Below, piece after piece: positions 8,043-15,776 of a DNA stretch of 16,708 bases; within the stretch, counting starts at the first letter, position 1; every line of letters starts with the position of its first letter. The position numbers and the translations under genes are program-made. The notes beneath the pieces are model-generated. The model worked only from the letters and a program-made list of their open reading frames with translations. It searched no databases and was not told the DNA's origin. The stretch is from an uncultured Rikenellaceae bacterium (GTDB taxonomy: Bacteria > Bacteroidota > Bacteroidia > Bacteroidales > Rikenellaceae), in contig CAMTOL010000021.1 in assembly GCA_947074135.1 (NCBI GenBank), forward strand, positions 1 to 16,708, given 5' to 3'.

Positions 8043-8072
8043 TTGAAAATACGATTTATATTTATACCTTTA
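8043..8072 (+). promoter_or_regulatory. Weak candidate promoter for the tricorn-type gene
   Basis: TTG at 8043-8045 (ATTG in place of TTTG) is followed after 19 nt by TACCTTTA at 8065-8072, one base off TAnnTTTG. If used, it would give a leader of roughly 245 nt containing the inverted repeat at 8221-8295. In such AT-rich DNA a near match can arise by chance, so this is tentative. Confidence 0.22.
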
Positions 8073-8220
8073 TAAGTTCAAAATATAAAACATTATTAAA
8101 ACATCATAAAAGTATGAAAGATAGGAGTAATTTGACTTGTGGACATAAAAATCAAAACTTTACGATGATCTAACTACTATTTAGTATGGCGAAACGTCAC
8201 ACACACAACTGGACAATCAT

Positions 8221-8295
8221 AATTCACAATGATAAGTGATTAATGATAACTGCTAGTCGAAATATTTTTAAAATTATCATTGACCATTATTAATT
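8221..8295. repeat. Imperfect inverted repeat built from AATGATAA-like units
   Basis: CAATGATAA at 8227-8235 and again AATGATAA at 8242-8249 can each pair with TTATCATT(G) at 8274-8282. The outer parts (AATTCA at 8221-8226, TTATTAATT near 8287-8295) are also roughly complementary. The centre is CTGCTAGTCG followed by an A/T run. It ends about 30 nt before the tricorn-type start codon. It could be a degenerate intergenic repeat element or a leader hairpin. Confidence 0.45.
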
Positions 8296-8326
8296 CTATC
8301 ACATAAAACCTCATTAAACTTTAACG

Positions 8327-11300
8327 ATGAAAAAGATTCTACTATCTATTTCAACTCTGTTTATGCTCATTTGTGGCACACTGACCGCAACTGCACAAAA
8401 CAGTTCAACGCCATTATGGTTGCGATACCCTGCTATCTCACCAGATGGTTCTCAAATTGCCTTTACTTACAAAGGCGACATCTACACTGTTCCTACGACT
8501 GGAGGTAAAGCAACTATGCTAACCACAAACCCAGCTCACGACACTCAACCAATCTGGAGTCCTGACGGTAAGACAATTGCATTTGCTTCGGACAGAGATG
8601 GCAGTATGGACGTTTACGTTGTATCGAAAGATGGTGGCACTCCAATTAGAGTAACAACACACTCAACTGCCGAGTATCCAATTACCTTCAAAGACAACAA
8701 TACACTGCTCTACTCTGCCAATATTCAACCAACAGCTCAAAGTGTGCAGTTTCCGGGAAGCTTTGCGCAAGTTTATAGCGTAAACGTTAAAGGCGCAACA
8801 AGTGACAAGGGTTACAAAGCCCCACGTCCAGTGATGTTCTCAACACTTCCAATGGAGTACCTCTCGTTTGCACCTGACGGCAAAAGCTTTATGTTCAACG
8901 ACCGCAAGGGTTATGAAGATCCTTGGCGCAAACACCACACCTCGTCAATCACTCGTGACGTTTGGTTCTGCACAGTTCCAACCAGCGACGGCGTAAACCC
9001 TGCGAACAAGGGGTCATATAGCAAAGTTTCGACTTTTAGTGGCGAGGACCGCAACCCTGTAATGTGTAGCGATGGCAAAGGTTTTTATTTTCTCTCTGAA
9101 CAAGATGGCACTTTCAATGTTTACAAAGGAGAAGTGACTAAAAACGAGATTACTACTGTTGGTAAAAGCAACAAAATTGACAGACTAAAACAGATTACCA
9201 AATTCAAAGGTAATCCTGTTCGTTTCCTATCGTTGGCTTCAAACGGAATGCTTTGCTATGGTTACGATGGCGAAATCTACACTCAATCGGACGATAATGG
9301 TAAACCTGCAAAAGTAAAAATCGAAATTATAGGCGACAAACTTGAACGTGATGTTATTCGTCGCACTATAACCTCTGGCGCATCTGATATGGCGGTGAGC
9401 AAAGATGGCAAACAGATAGCATTTATCTATCACGGCGACGTTTATGTTACGTCGGCTGAGTACAAAACTACAAAACAGATTACAAATACTGCGGTTCAAG
9501 AACGTAACGTCGATTTTGCACCTGACGGACGTTCAATCATCTATTCAAGCGAACGAGGTGGAATTTGGCAAGTCTATCAAACCTCAATCGTTAGTGACGA
9601 CGAGAAACTATTTCCTTATGCTACCCAAATTAAGGAGGAGTGCTTGACAAACTCTAAAGTTGCATCGTTCCAACCGCTTTACAGTCCTGATGGCAAAGAG
9701 GTGGCGTTCCTCGAAAATCGCACCACAATTAAGGTTATCAACCTTAAAAGCAAAAAAGCTCGTACTGTAATGGATGGTAAATATCAATATTCGTACTCTG
9801 ACGGTGACCAATATTATCAATGGTCGCCCGATAGTCGTTGGATTCTATCGAATAGCATTACTACTGGTGGCTGGAACAACAGAGATGTTGTTCTACTCGA
9901 TGCAAGTGGCAATGGCGTGATGCACGACCTAACAAAGAGCGGTTACAATGATGCGGGAGCTAAATGGGTACTAGATGGCAAGGCAATGATTTGGGCAAGT
10001 GACCGTGCTGGTTACCGTTCGCACGGTAGCTGGGGAGCTGAGCGCGACTACTATATTATGTTCTTCGACTTAGATGCTTACGAACGCTTCTTGATGTCAA
10101 AAGAGGAGATTACACTAGTGGAAGATGCTGAAAAAGAGGCTAAAAAAGATAAATCTGACGACTCTAATACAAAAGAAAACAAAAAAAGTAAGGATAGCAA
10201 AGCAAAAAAAGATAGCACAGAAGTTAAACTCCTAGCATTCGACCTCGATAATGCTGAGAATCGAATTATTAGGCTCACAAACCACTCATCAAATATCGGA
10301 GATGCAGTTCTTAGTTCTAAAGGCGACAAACTCTACTACCTAACTCGTTTCGAAGGTGGTATGGATTTATGGGAGCGTGACCTAAAAGAGAACAGCAGTA
10401 AGATAATCGTTAAAAATGCTGGTTACTCTCGTCTAGTGCTAGACAAAGATGGTAAAAATCTATTTCTTTCAGACAGAGGTGGCTTCAAAAAAATAGCTGT
10501 CGAAGGTGGTAAACAAACCCCAATACCTTTTGAAACTACATTTGAATACAAACCTTTCGAAGAACGTAGTTATATTTTTGAACACGCTTGGCAACAGGTC
10601 GATGATAAGTTCTACGACCCTAAAATCCACGGCATCGACTGGAAAGGCTACAAAACTACTTATGCCAGATTTTTACCACACATCAACAATAATTACGATT
10701 ATGCTGATATGCTTGGCGAAATGTTAGGGGAATTGAACGGTTCTCACACAGGAGCTCGTTATCGTCCTGCAAGTAGCTTTAACACAGCCTATTTAGGCAT
10801 ATTTATTGACCCTAACTATAATGGTGATGGTTTAAAGATTGCTGAGATTATCGAGAAGAGTCCACTTAACGTTATTAAGAGTGAAGCTAAAGTTGGTTCA
10901 ATTATCGAAAAGATTGACGGAAATACTATTAAAGCGGGACAAGACTACTTCCCTCTACTCGAAGGTAAGGCTGGTAAAAAAGTGGTTCTATCGATTTATG
11001 ACCCAGCATCGGGCAAACGTTTCAACACAACTATCAAAGCGCTTGGCAGCGAAGGTTCATTGCTTTATGATCGTTGGGTAAAACATTGTCGTTTGACTGC
11101 TGAAAAAGTATCAGGAGGCAAAATTGGATATGTGCACATTCAAGGTATGAATTCGCCATCGTTCCGCACTCTTTATAGCGAGCTGCTTGGTCGCAACCGC
11201 ACAAAAGATGCTGTTGTAATTGACACTCGTCATAATGGCGGCGGCTGGTTACACGACGACGTAATTACATTACTTAGTGGAAAAGAATACCAACGTTTTA

Positions 11301-11662
11301 TGCCTCGTGGACAGTACATTGGTAGCGACCCATACAACAAATGGACAAAACCATCGGCAATGCTAATGTGTGAGGACAATTACAGTAATGCACACGGCAC
11401 TCCTTGGCTGTACAAAGAGTTGGGAGTTGGCAAGTTGGTCGGAACACCAGTTCCTGGCACTATGACAGCCGTATGGTGGGAAACTCAAATCGACCCTACA
11501 ATTGTCTTTGGTATTCCTCAAGTTGGGTGTATGGATAACCAGAATCGTTACCTTGAAAACTTGGAACTCGAACCTGATATCCTGGTTTTCAACACCTACG
11601 AACAGTTTATGAACGGCGTTGACCACCAACTAGAAGTTGCGGTTCGCTCACTTATGAATTAG
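8327..11662 (+). CDS. Tricorn-type S41 serine protease, secreted (beta-propeller, PDZ, protease domain)
   Basis: This 1111-residue protein begins with a signal peptide (MKKILLSIST..., likely cut near ATA at 21-23), so it acts outside the cytoplasm, unlike archaeal Tricorn. The N-terminal part has WD40-like PD40 repeats: SPDG near residues 38 and 79, APDG near 182 and 398, SPDG near 453 and SPDS near 500, probably forming propellers that admit peptides. A Lys/Asp/Ser-rich linker covers about 599-635. A PDZ-like segment starts near 822 (YLGIFIDPN), and the S41 core runs from about 935 to 1090. By comparison with Tricorn (S745, H746, S965, E1023), the tetrad would be S806-H807 (NGSHTG), S1020 (NYSNAHG) and E1077 (YLENLELEP). 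All are present, so the enzyme looks active. Length is close to archaeal Tricorn. It follows two secreted M16 peptidases, but a terminator separates them, so joint function in peptide breakdown is only inferred. Confidence 0.93.
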   Translation: MKKILLSISTLFMLICGTLTATAQNSSTPLWLRYPAISPDGSQIAFTYKGDIYTVPTTGGKATMLTTNPAHDTQPIWSPDGKTIAFASDRDGSMDVYVVSKDGGTPIRVTTHSTAEYPITFKDNNTLLYSANIQPTAQSVQFPGSFAQVYSVNVKGATSDKGYKAPRPVMFSTLPMEYLSFAPDGKSFMFNDRKGYEDPWRKHHTSSITRDVWFCTVPTSDGVNPANKGSYSKVSTFSGEDRNPVMCSDGKGFYFLSEQDGTFNVYKGEVTKNEITTVGKSNKIDRLKQITKFKGNPVRFLSLASNGMLCYGYDGEIYTQSDDNGKPAKVKIEIIGDKLERDVIRRTITSGASDMAVSKDGKQIAFIYHGDVYVTSAEYKTTKQITNTAVQERNVDFAPDGRSIIYSSERGGIWQVYQTSIVSDDEKLFPYATQIKEECLTNSKVASFQPLYSPDGKEVAFLENRTTIKVINLKSKKARTVMDGKYQYSYSDGDQYYQWSPDSRWILSNSITTGGWNNRDVVLLDASGNGVMHDLTKSGYNDAGAKWVLDGKAMIWASDRAGYRSHGSWGAERDYYIMFFDLDAYERFLMSKEEITLVEDAEKEAKKDKSDDSNTKENKKSKDSKAKKDSTEVKLLAFDLDNAENRIIRLTNHSSNIGDAVLSSKGDKLYYLTRFEGGMDLWERDLKENSSKIIVKNAGYSRLVLDKDGKNLFLSDRGGFKKIAVEGGKQTPIPFETTFEYKPFEERSYIFEHAWQQVDDKFYDPKIHGIDWKGYKTTYARFLPHINNNYDYADMLGEMLGELNGSHTGARYRPASSFNTAYLGIFIDPNYNGDGLKIAEIIEKSPLNVIKSEAKVGSIIEKIDGNTIKAGQDYFPLLEGKAGKKVVLSIYDPASGKRFNTTIKALGSEGSLLYDRWVKHCRLTAEKVSGGKIGYVHIQGMNSPSFRTLYSELLGRNRTKDAVVIDTRHNGGGWLHDDVITLLSGKEYQRFMPRGQYIGSDPYNKWTKPSAMLMCEDNYSNAHGTPWLYKELGVGKLVGTPVPGTMTAVWWETQIDPTIVFGIPQVGCMDNQNRYLENLELEPDILVFNTYEQFMNGVDHQLEVAVRSLMN

Positions 11663-11710
11663 ATTCAATAACATAAATCGCACCAATCATTTATTGAGAG
11701 GTTGATAAAC

Positions 11711-11740
11711 AAATAGGGGTGCTCTGAGCACCCCTATTTT
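11711..11740. terminator. Bidirectional terminator between convergent tricorn-type gene and ftsZ
   Basis: AAATAGGGGTGCTC (11711-11724) and GAGCACCCCTATTT (11726-11739) are perfect reverse complements around one base; in RNA a loop of about 5 nt would form, leaving a GC-rich stem of about 12 bp. Reading right it ends in TTTTATAATAATAT; reading left on the minus strand it ends in CTATTTGTTTATC. The placement between two converging genes fits termination from both sides. Confidence 0.88.
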
Positions 11741-11774
11741 ATAATAATATATCTGATATTGAGCACCAACTACT

Positions 11775-13307
11775 CTACTCGTCAAAAAGCGAAATAGTAG
11801 ATTGCGAACTACTCTTTTGTGTCGGTGTCGAATCTAAAGATTCTCGTGTCGCTCCACTCTCGCGCTGTTCACTGTAAATTGACACTTTACGTCGCAAATA
11901 AGCTGGTTCGTCATAATGATTATCTGAATTTACAATCATCGAACTCATACTATCCTCCGATATTGAGGCATTAGTGAGTGACTGCTGATTTAATACAACA
12001 TTATCATTTGCAACGACATTAGGCACCGACTCATTAGTATCTCTGTTTAGAAAAGACACCTCAATTCTCGATGGTTTAACACCTTGCGATTCAACTTGTT
12101 GTGGCGAACCATAGGTAGTTTCAACACTATTCGAATGAGTTACTACTCCAAATTCTTCGTTGCCTTGTTCAACCTCCCTTTTATGTTGAACATTATCAAC
12201 ATCCTCCATCGAAACAACTACCTTACCACCATCTTGCGCAGCTGGTTTGGTTGTGCTGCCAGGAGCAATAACAGGAGAGAAATACTCTCTAATTGCAGGA
12301 ATGTGTCGAGTATCAAAACCTGTAGCAATCACAGTGATACGAATTTTATTTCCAAGCGAAGGATCTTCACCAGCACCCCAAATCACATCTGTTTGGTTAG
12401 AGTTCACATCGTTTGTGAGTCCCGAACGTTGCTGAATAAAGTCCATAACCTGCAGAGCCTCGTCATACGACACTTCGTTATCACCCCAAGTAATGTTTAA
12501 CAACACTTTTTTAGCTCCACGAATATCATTATGATGAAGAAGAGGCGAGTTCACTGCTTCTTGCGCAATTTTAAGCGCTCTATCTTCACCTTCTGCCTCT
12601 CCAGTGGCAGAGCCCATAAGAGCAATCTTACCCATAGTCGCGTTAGCAGTGTCCTCCTTCATAATAGTGGTCACATCTGCAAAGTCAACATTTACATCCA
12701 TATGGCTAGTAACAATATCTGCAATACTTTTTGCAGCCATTGCAAGAATATCATCTGCTTTAGAGTGAGCCTCTTTAATCCCTAACTTACCATATATTTG
12801 CGCAATATGCTCATTATTGATTACAATGAGCGAATCTACACAAGGAATCAACTCTTCGATACCTGTAACGGCTTGTGCTACACGTTTTGGACCTTCACCT
12901 TTATAGGGAATCGAAACAATACCTACGGTCAAGATACCCATCTCTTTGGCTATTCGTGCCACCACTGGCGAAGCTCCTGTACCTGTTCCACCGCCCATAC
13001 CAGCAGTTACAAATAGCATTTTTGTATTATTGACAGTCAATGCTTCTCGAATTGCATCTTCGCTATCTAATGCCGCTGTACGAGCTTTCTCGGGGTTATT
13101 ACCTGCTCCAAGTCCATCACCAAGTTGAATCTTCATCGGTATAGGGCTACGTTCCAATGCTTGTTTATCGGTATTAATAACCATAAAAGCAACATCAGTA
13201 ACACCTAATGAGTACATATGCCTAACGGCATTACCTCCACCTCCACCTACACCAGCAACCATAATAATGGAGTTTGCAATTTGAGGGATTTTAAAACTAA
13301 CTTCCAT
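11775..13307 (-). CDS. ftsZ: Cell division GTPase FtsZ
   Basis: FtsZ polymerises with GTP into the Z-ring at the division site. I chose ATG at 13305-13307 (510 residues); the open frame extends five codons further to a TTG with nothing to favour it. The nucleotide site shows GVGGGGGNAV near 19-28 and the tubulin/FtsZ signature GGGTGTG at 105-111. The T7 loop that completes the neighbour's GTPase site has N206, D208 and D211 (NVDFAD), as in E. coli. Between that helix and GEDRA (240-244) there are about nine more residues than in E. coli FtsZ. The GTPase and tubulin-like domains end near 332; a variable linker follows to about 464. The conserved FtsA-binding peptide is YDEPAYLRRK (465-474), followed by 36 more residues ending in SLFDE; extensions past this peptide are known in the phylum. 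It lies 26 nt after ftsA and ends at a convergent terminator. Confidence 0.98.
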   Translation of the reverse strand: MEVSFKIPQIANSIIMVAGVGGGGGNAVRHMYSLGVTDVAFMVINTDKQALERSPIPMKIQLGDGLGAGNNPEKARTAALDSEDAIREALTVNNTKMLFVTAGMGGGTGTGASPVVARIAKEMGILTVGIVSIPYKGEGPKRVAQAVTGIEELIPCVDSLIVINNEHIAQIYGKLGIKEAHSKADDILAMAAKSIADIVTSHMDVNVDFADVTTIMKEDTANATMGKIALMGSATGEAEGEDRALKIAQEAVNSPLLHHNDIRGAKKVLLNITWGDNEVSYDEALQVMDFIQQRSGLTNDVNSNQTDVIWGAGEDPSLGNKIRITVIATGFDTRHIPAIREYFSPVIAPGSTTKPAAQDGGKVVVSMEDVDNVQHKREVEQGNEEFGVVTHSNSVETTYGSPQQVESQGVKPSRIEVSFLNRDTNESVPNVVANDNVVLNQQSLTNASISEDSMSSMIVNSDNHYDEPAYLRRKVSIYSEQRESGATRESLDSTPTQKSSSQSTISLFDE

Positions 13308-13333
13308 ATCTTTATAATTCAATACGCTACAAA

Positions 13334-14836
13334 TTAATAATTATCTTCTGCATCAATCTCGTCTGGCTCGAACATACGACCCAATACGTTTTTCAAACGA
13401 CCAAACACACCCTTCTTAATTATTCGTTCTTCAGTTCCAAACTCTTCATTATCATACAGATCCTCATCTGAACCATACTCATCCGATTCGTATTGTTCTG
13501 CCATCTGTCCAGCTTCATAAATTCGGCGTTGGGCTTCAAGAGCTGCTTCAGTATCAGCACTATTATCATTATCGCTCGCATATTGAGTAGCTACAGTGGT
13601 TTGAGTGCTGCTTTGTGAATGTTCTTTTTGATGTTCAGGGTGATTTTGTTCAGTTGTCGGAATATTAATAGACGAGGTTTTACCATTACGCACCGCCTCG
13701 ATAAGAATACCAGCAATTGTAGAGTATTTTGGCAATCCAACTTTATCAATACTTTCGGGTGTAAGGTGTTGTATTGGCGATGCAACACGCACTTCACAAC
13801 CAATCTGTTTGCGGAACAATATATCCAAATTTTTGAGGGTACTACCTCCACCAGTAATTACTATACCAGCTCCTAACTTGCCTTTATAGCCACACTTTTC
13901 GATTTGAGTTGCCACAAAATCGATTATATCATACATACGTGCCTCAATAATACCAGCCAAAGCTTTAACCGATATCTCCTTTGGAGCTTGACCACTAACC
14001 GAAGGGATAGTCACAAATTTTTGGTCGGCAGCTCTTTCAGCAAGCGCCTCGCCAAACATTGTTTTGAGTTTCTCGAGGTGTCTGTCAAGTATGCCATAGC
14101 TTTTGATATCTTTATTTACCTCATTACCTCCGATTGGAAGCACTGCAATGTGGCGAATAATCTTATCGTGATAGATACACATATCAGTAGTACCACCTCC
14201 AATATCAACAACTGCAACACCTAACTCTTTTTCATCTTCGCTAAGCACAGCATAAGATGAGGCTAGAGGTTGAAGTGTAATACCATCAACACTCATACCT
14301 GCACGAGCAAAGCAACGACGAATACGGTCAATTGCCGCATCCTCTCCTATTATAAGGTTAAATTGGGCTTCGAGTCGTTTTCCCTCCATACCCACTGGTT
14401 CAGTTATATCGCACTCTCCATCAATTTTATAGGTTTGCGGGAGAACTGTAATAATAGATTGACCTACTGGCAACGCCGAGTTGTACATATCGTCAATAAG
14501 TCGTTTAACATCTGCCGAGCTCACCTCGCTAACCATTGAATCAGAGTTATGTACAAAGACATAACCGGTTGCTTTGGTACACTTGATATGTTGTCCTGAA
14601 ATACCGATATAAACCTCATTAATAGTTGCACCAAGTTCCTCTTCGACCATAGCTTTTACTTCGCTAAGGGCCAAAAAGGCTTGTTCATTATTACGTAAAT
14701 CTCCTTTAATAACACCTTTCGACGCGTGTTCCTTTACGGCAATAATATCAACTTTATTTTTCTCAACTCTACGCCCAACAGCAATAACTACTTTTGTTGT
14801 GCCTAAATCTACTGCTGCAATGTAATTATTTTCCAT
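13334..14836 (-). CDS. ftsA: Cell division protein FtsA, actin-like membrane tether of the Z-ring
   Basis: FtsA is an actin-fold ATPase that anchors FtsZ filaments to the inner membrane and recruits later division proteins. The 500-residue product shows phosphate-1 DLGTTKVVIAVG (10-21), phosphate-2 DIGGGTTD (211-218) and the adenosine motif ITGGGSTL (327-334). The 1C subdomain falls at about 85-165, between the first two motifs. After the actin core (to about 385) comes an 85-residue low-complexity linker, first Gln/Ser/Thr-rich, then strongly acidic with many Asp, Glu and Tyr. The C-terminal segment GVFGRLKNVLGRMF (476-489) alternates hydrophobic and basic residues and fits the membrane-binding amphipathic helix. 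The protein is longer than E. coli FtsA (420 residues), mainly because of this linker. ATG at 14834-14836 starts the first beta strand directly. It sits between ftsQ and ftsZ on the same strand. Confidence 0.98.
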   Translation of the reverse strand: MENNYIAAVDLGTTKVVIAVGRRVEKNKVDIIAVKEHASKGVIKGDLRNNEQAFLALSEVKAMVEEELGATINEVYIGISGQHIKCTKATGYVFVHNSDSMVSEVSSADVKRLIDDMYNSALPVGQSIITVLPQTYKIDGECDITEPVGMEGKRLEAQFNLIIGEDAAIDRIRRCFARAGMSVDGITLQPLASSYAVLSEDEKELGVAVVDIGGGTTDMCIYHDKIIRHIAVLPIGGNEVNKDIKSYGILDRHLEKLKTMFGEALAERAADQKFVTIPSVSGQAPKEISVKALAGIIEARMYDIIDFVATQIEKCGYKGKLGAGIVITGGGSTLKNLDILFRKQIGCEVRVASPIQHLTPESIDKVGLPKYSTIAGILIEAVRNGKTSSINIPTTEQNHPEHQKEHSQSSTQTTVATQYASDNDNSADTEAALEAQRRIYEAGQMAEQYESDEYGSDEDLYDNEEFGTEERIIKKGVFGRLKNVLGRMFEPDEIDAEDNY

Positions 14837-14909
14837 ATTATTTCAGTTATAATAGTGGTTTTGTTTGTTCTATTTTTCAAAAAGGTTTTTTTTTACACAA
14901 ATACAATCT

Positions 14910-15710
14910 TTAGCGAACTAAAATTTGTGGATTAAACCGCACATCTACTACCTTTGCCGAGTCTAAATGAGCAAATCTATACGACGTGCGAAAAAAGTGC
15001 GATAATCTATCTAGCTTTGATTTTGAATCAACAATTGAACCAAATAGAACCGTTAACGAGCCGATTGAGGGTATTATCTCGACTTCAAATTCGCCTTTAT
15101 TATTACAAAATAGATATATCTGAGAAGTAAAATCCTTCAAATAACTATCTTTTTTTATATACTCTACAAAGTTAAATAGTTTTTTTAGATTATCTACATC
15201 TCTATCACTATTTTTTCCATTAAGCTCACCATAAAAGCTAGTATCGAAATCAAAACAAGGCTTTCCACTCACCGTAATAACTTTTGGATAGTAACCATTT
15301 CGAGTTTTTAGTATTACCATCGACGAATCTACATAGAAATCATATCCATTCTCGGTTAAGACTCTAAAACAGGGTACACGTTGAGTCAACTCTATATTAA
15401 TAGTTCCATCAATCGAGCTAAAAACATTTGCGCTCTCTACATAGTTATTGTTTTCAAGAACGGTTTCCAACACACCAAGAGGAATACTTTTGAGGCGCAT
15501 TCCTAACTTTGCCACCGAATCAAAAATCAACCTCTCTACATCTGAATTACTCAAAAAACTTACGTCTTTACTATTCTTTATATCAATATTGAGTGCCGAA
15601 AACTCAACACTCTTATTGCGAGAAGCAACTGCAACAATGCTTACGACAAAATAGCCCAACGCAAAGAGCGTTACACAAATATTAATTACTATTTTTGCTC
15701 TACGACTCAT
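14910..15710 (-). CDS. ftsQ: Cell division protein FtsQ/DivIB family
   Basis: FtsQ is a bitopic inner-membrane protein that links early and late divisome proteins through its periplasmic domain. I chose ATG at 15708-15710 (266 residues). The frame extends upstream to a GTG at 15731, but that start would translate part of an inverted repeat, and basic residues (MSRRAK) right after the ATG make a normal pre-membrane segment. The membrane segment is about residues 7-29. A POTRA-like domain spans about 36-108. The FtsQ core pattern follows: NNYVESANV (88-96), INIELTQRVPCFRV (104-117) and the YVDSS turn (126-130). Sequence conservation is low, as usual for FtsQ, so the call rests on these patterns and on its place between murC and ftsA. 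A 73-nt AT-rich gap with an uninterrupted run of nine A on the minus strand separates it from ftsA; I saw no clear promoter there. Confidence 0.92.
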   Translation of the reverse strand: MSRRAKIVINICVTLFALGYFVVSIVAVASRNKSVEFSALNIDIKNSKDVSFLSNSDVERLIFDSVAKLGMRLKSIPLGVLETVLENNNYVESANVFSSIDGTINIELTQRVPCFRVLTENGYDFYVDSSMVILKTRNGYYPKVITVSGKPCFDFDTSFYGELNGKNSDRDVDNLKKLFNFVEYIKKDSYLKDFTSQIYLFCNNKGEFEVEIIPSIGSLTVLFGSIVDSKSKLDRLSHFFRTSYRFAHLDSAKVVDVRFNPQILVR

Positions 15711-15717
15711 TTTCTTC

Positions 15718-15776
15718 AATTCATAATACACACAGTCGCTAGTGATTAGTGACTAAAGGTTAATACATTATGAATT
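15718..15776. repeat. Perfect 10-bp inverted repeat between murC and ftsQ
   Basis: AATTCATAAT (15718-15727) and ATTATGAATT (15767-15776) are exact reverse complements separated by 39 nt. The right arm contains the murC stop codon, and the left arm lies 7 nt from the ftsQ start codon. The interior holds short direct motifs (CTAGTGATTAGTGACTA). It could be an RNA stem-loop adjusting relative expression in the operon or a remnant of a small intergenic repeat. Confidence 0.5.

Larger units (their letters stand above)
8017..8326 (+). other. AT-rich gap before the tricorn-type gene
   Basis: This 310-base stretch has no convincing gene. The only noticeable small frame is a 19-codon one at 8114-8173 with nothing to support it. 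A weak promoter-like pair lies at 8043-8072 and an imperfect inverted repeat fills 8221-8295. No recognisable riboswitch or small RNA was seen. Confidence 0.6.

Noticed and set aside
8114..8173. 19-codon frame in the gap before the tricorn-type gene
   Set aside because: Too short, no signal or motif, and AT-rich DNA gives such frames by chance.
2024..11662. One single operon of all three peptidases
   Set aside because: A promoter at 4959-4989 and a strong terminator at 7977-8016 break it into separate units.
12084..12785. Open frames on the + strand opposite ftsZ
   Set aside because: Their translations show no family motifs and they lie wholly inside a secure gene on the other strand.
13308..13322. 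TTG start five codons before the ftsZ ATG
   Set aside because: No supporting signal; ATG 13307 begins a normal FtsZ N-terminus.
15711..15731. GTG start seven codons before the ftsQ ATG
   Set aside because: It would translate the arm of the inverted repeat, and the ATG at 15710 gives a standard basic-then-hydrophobic N-terminus.
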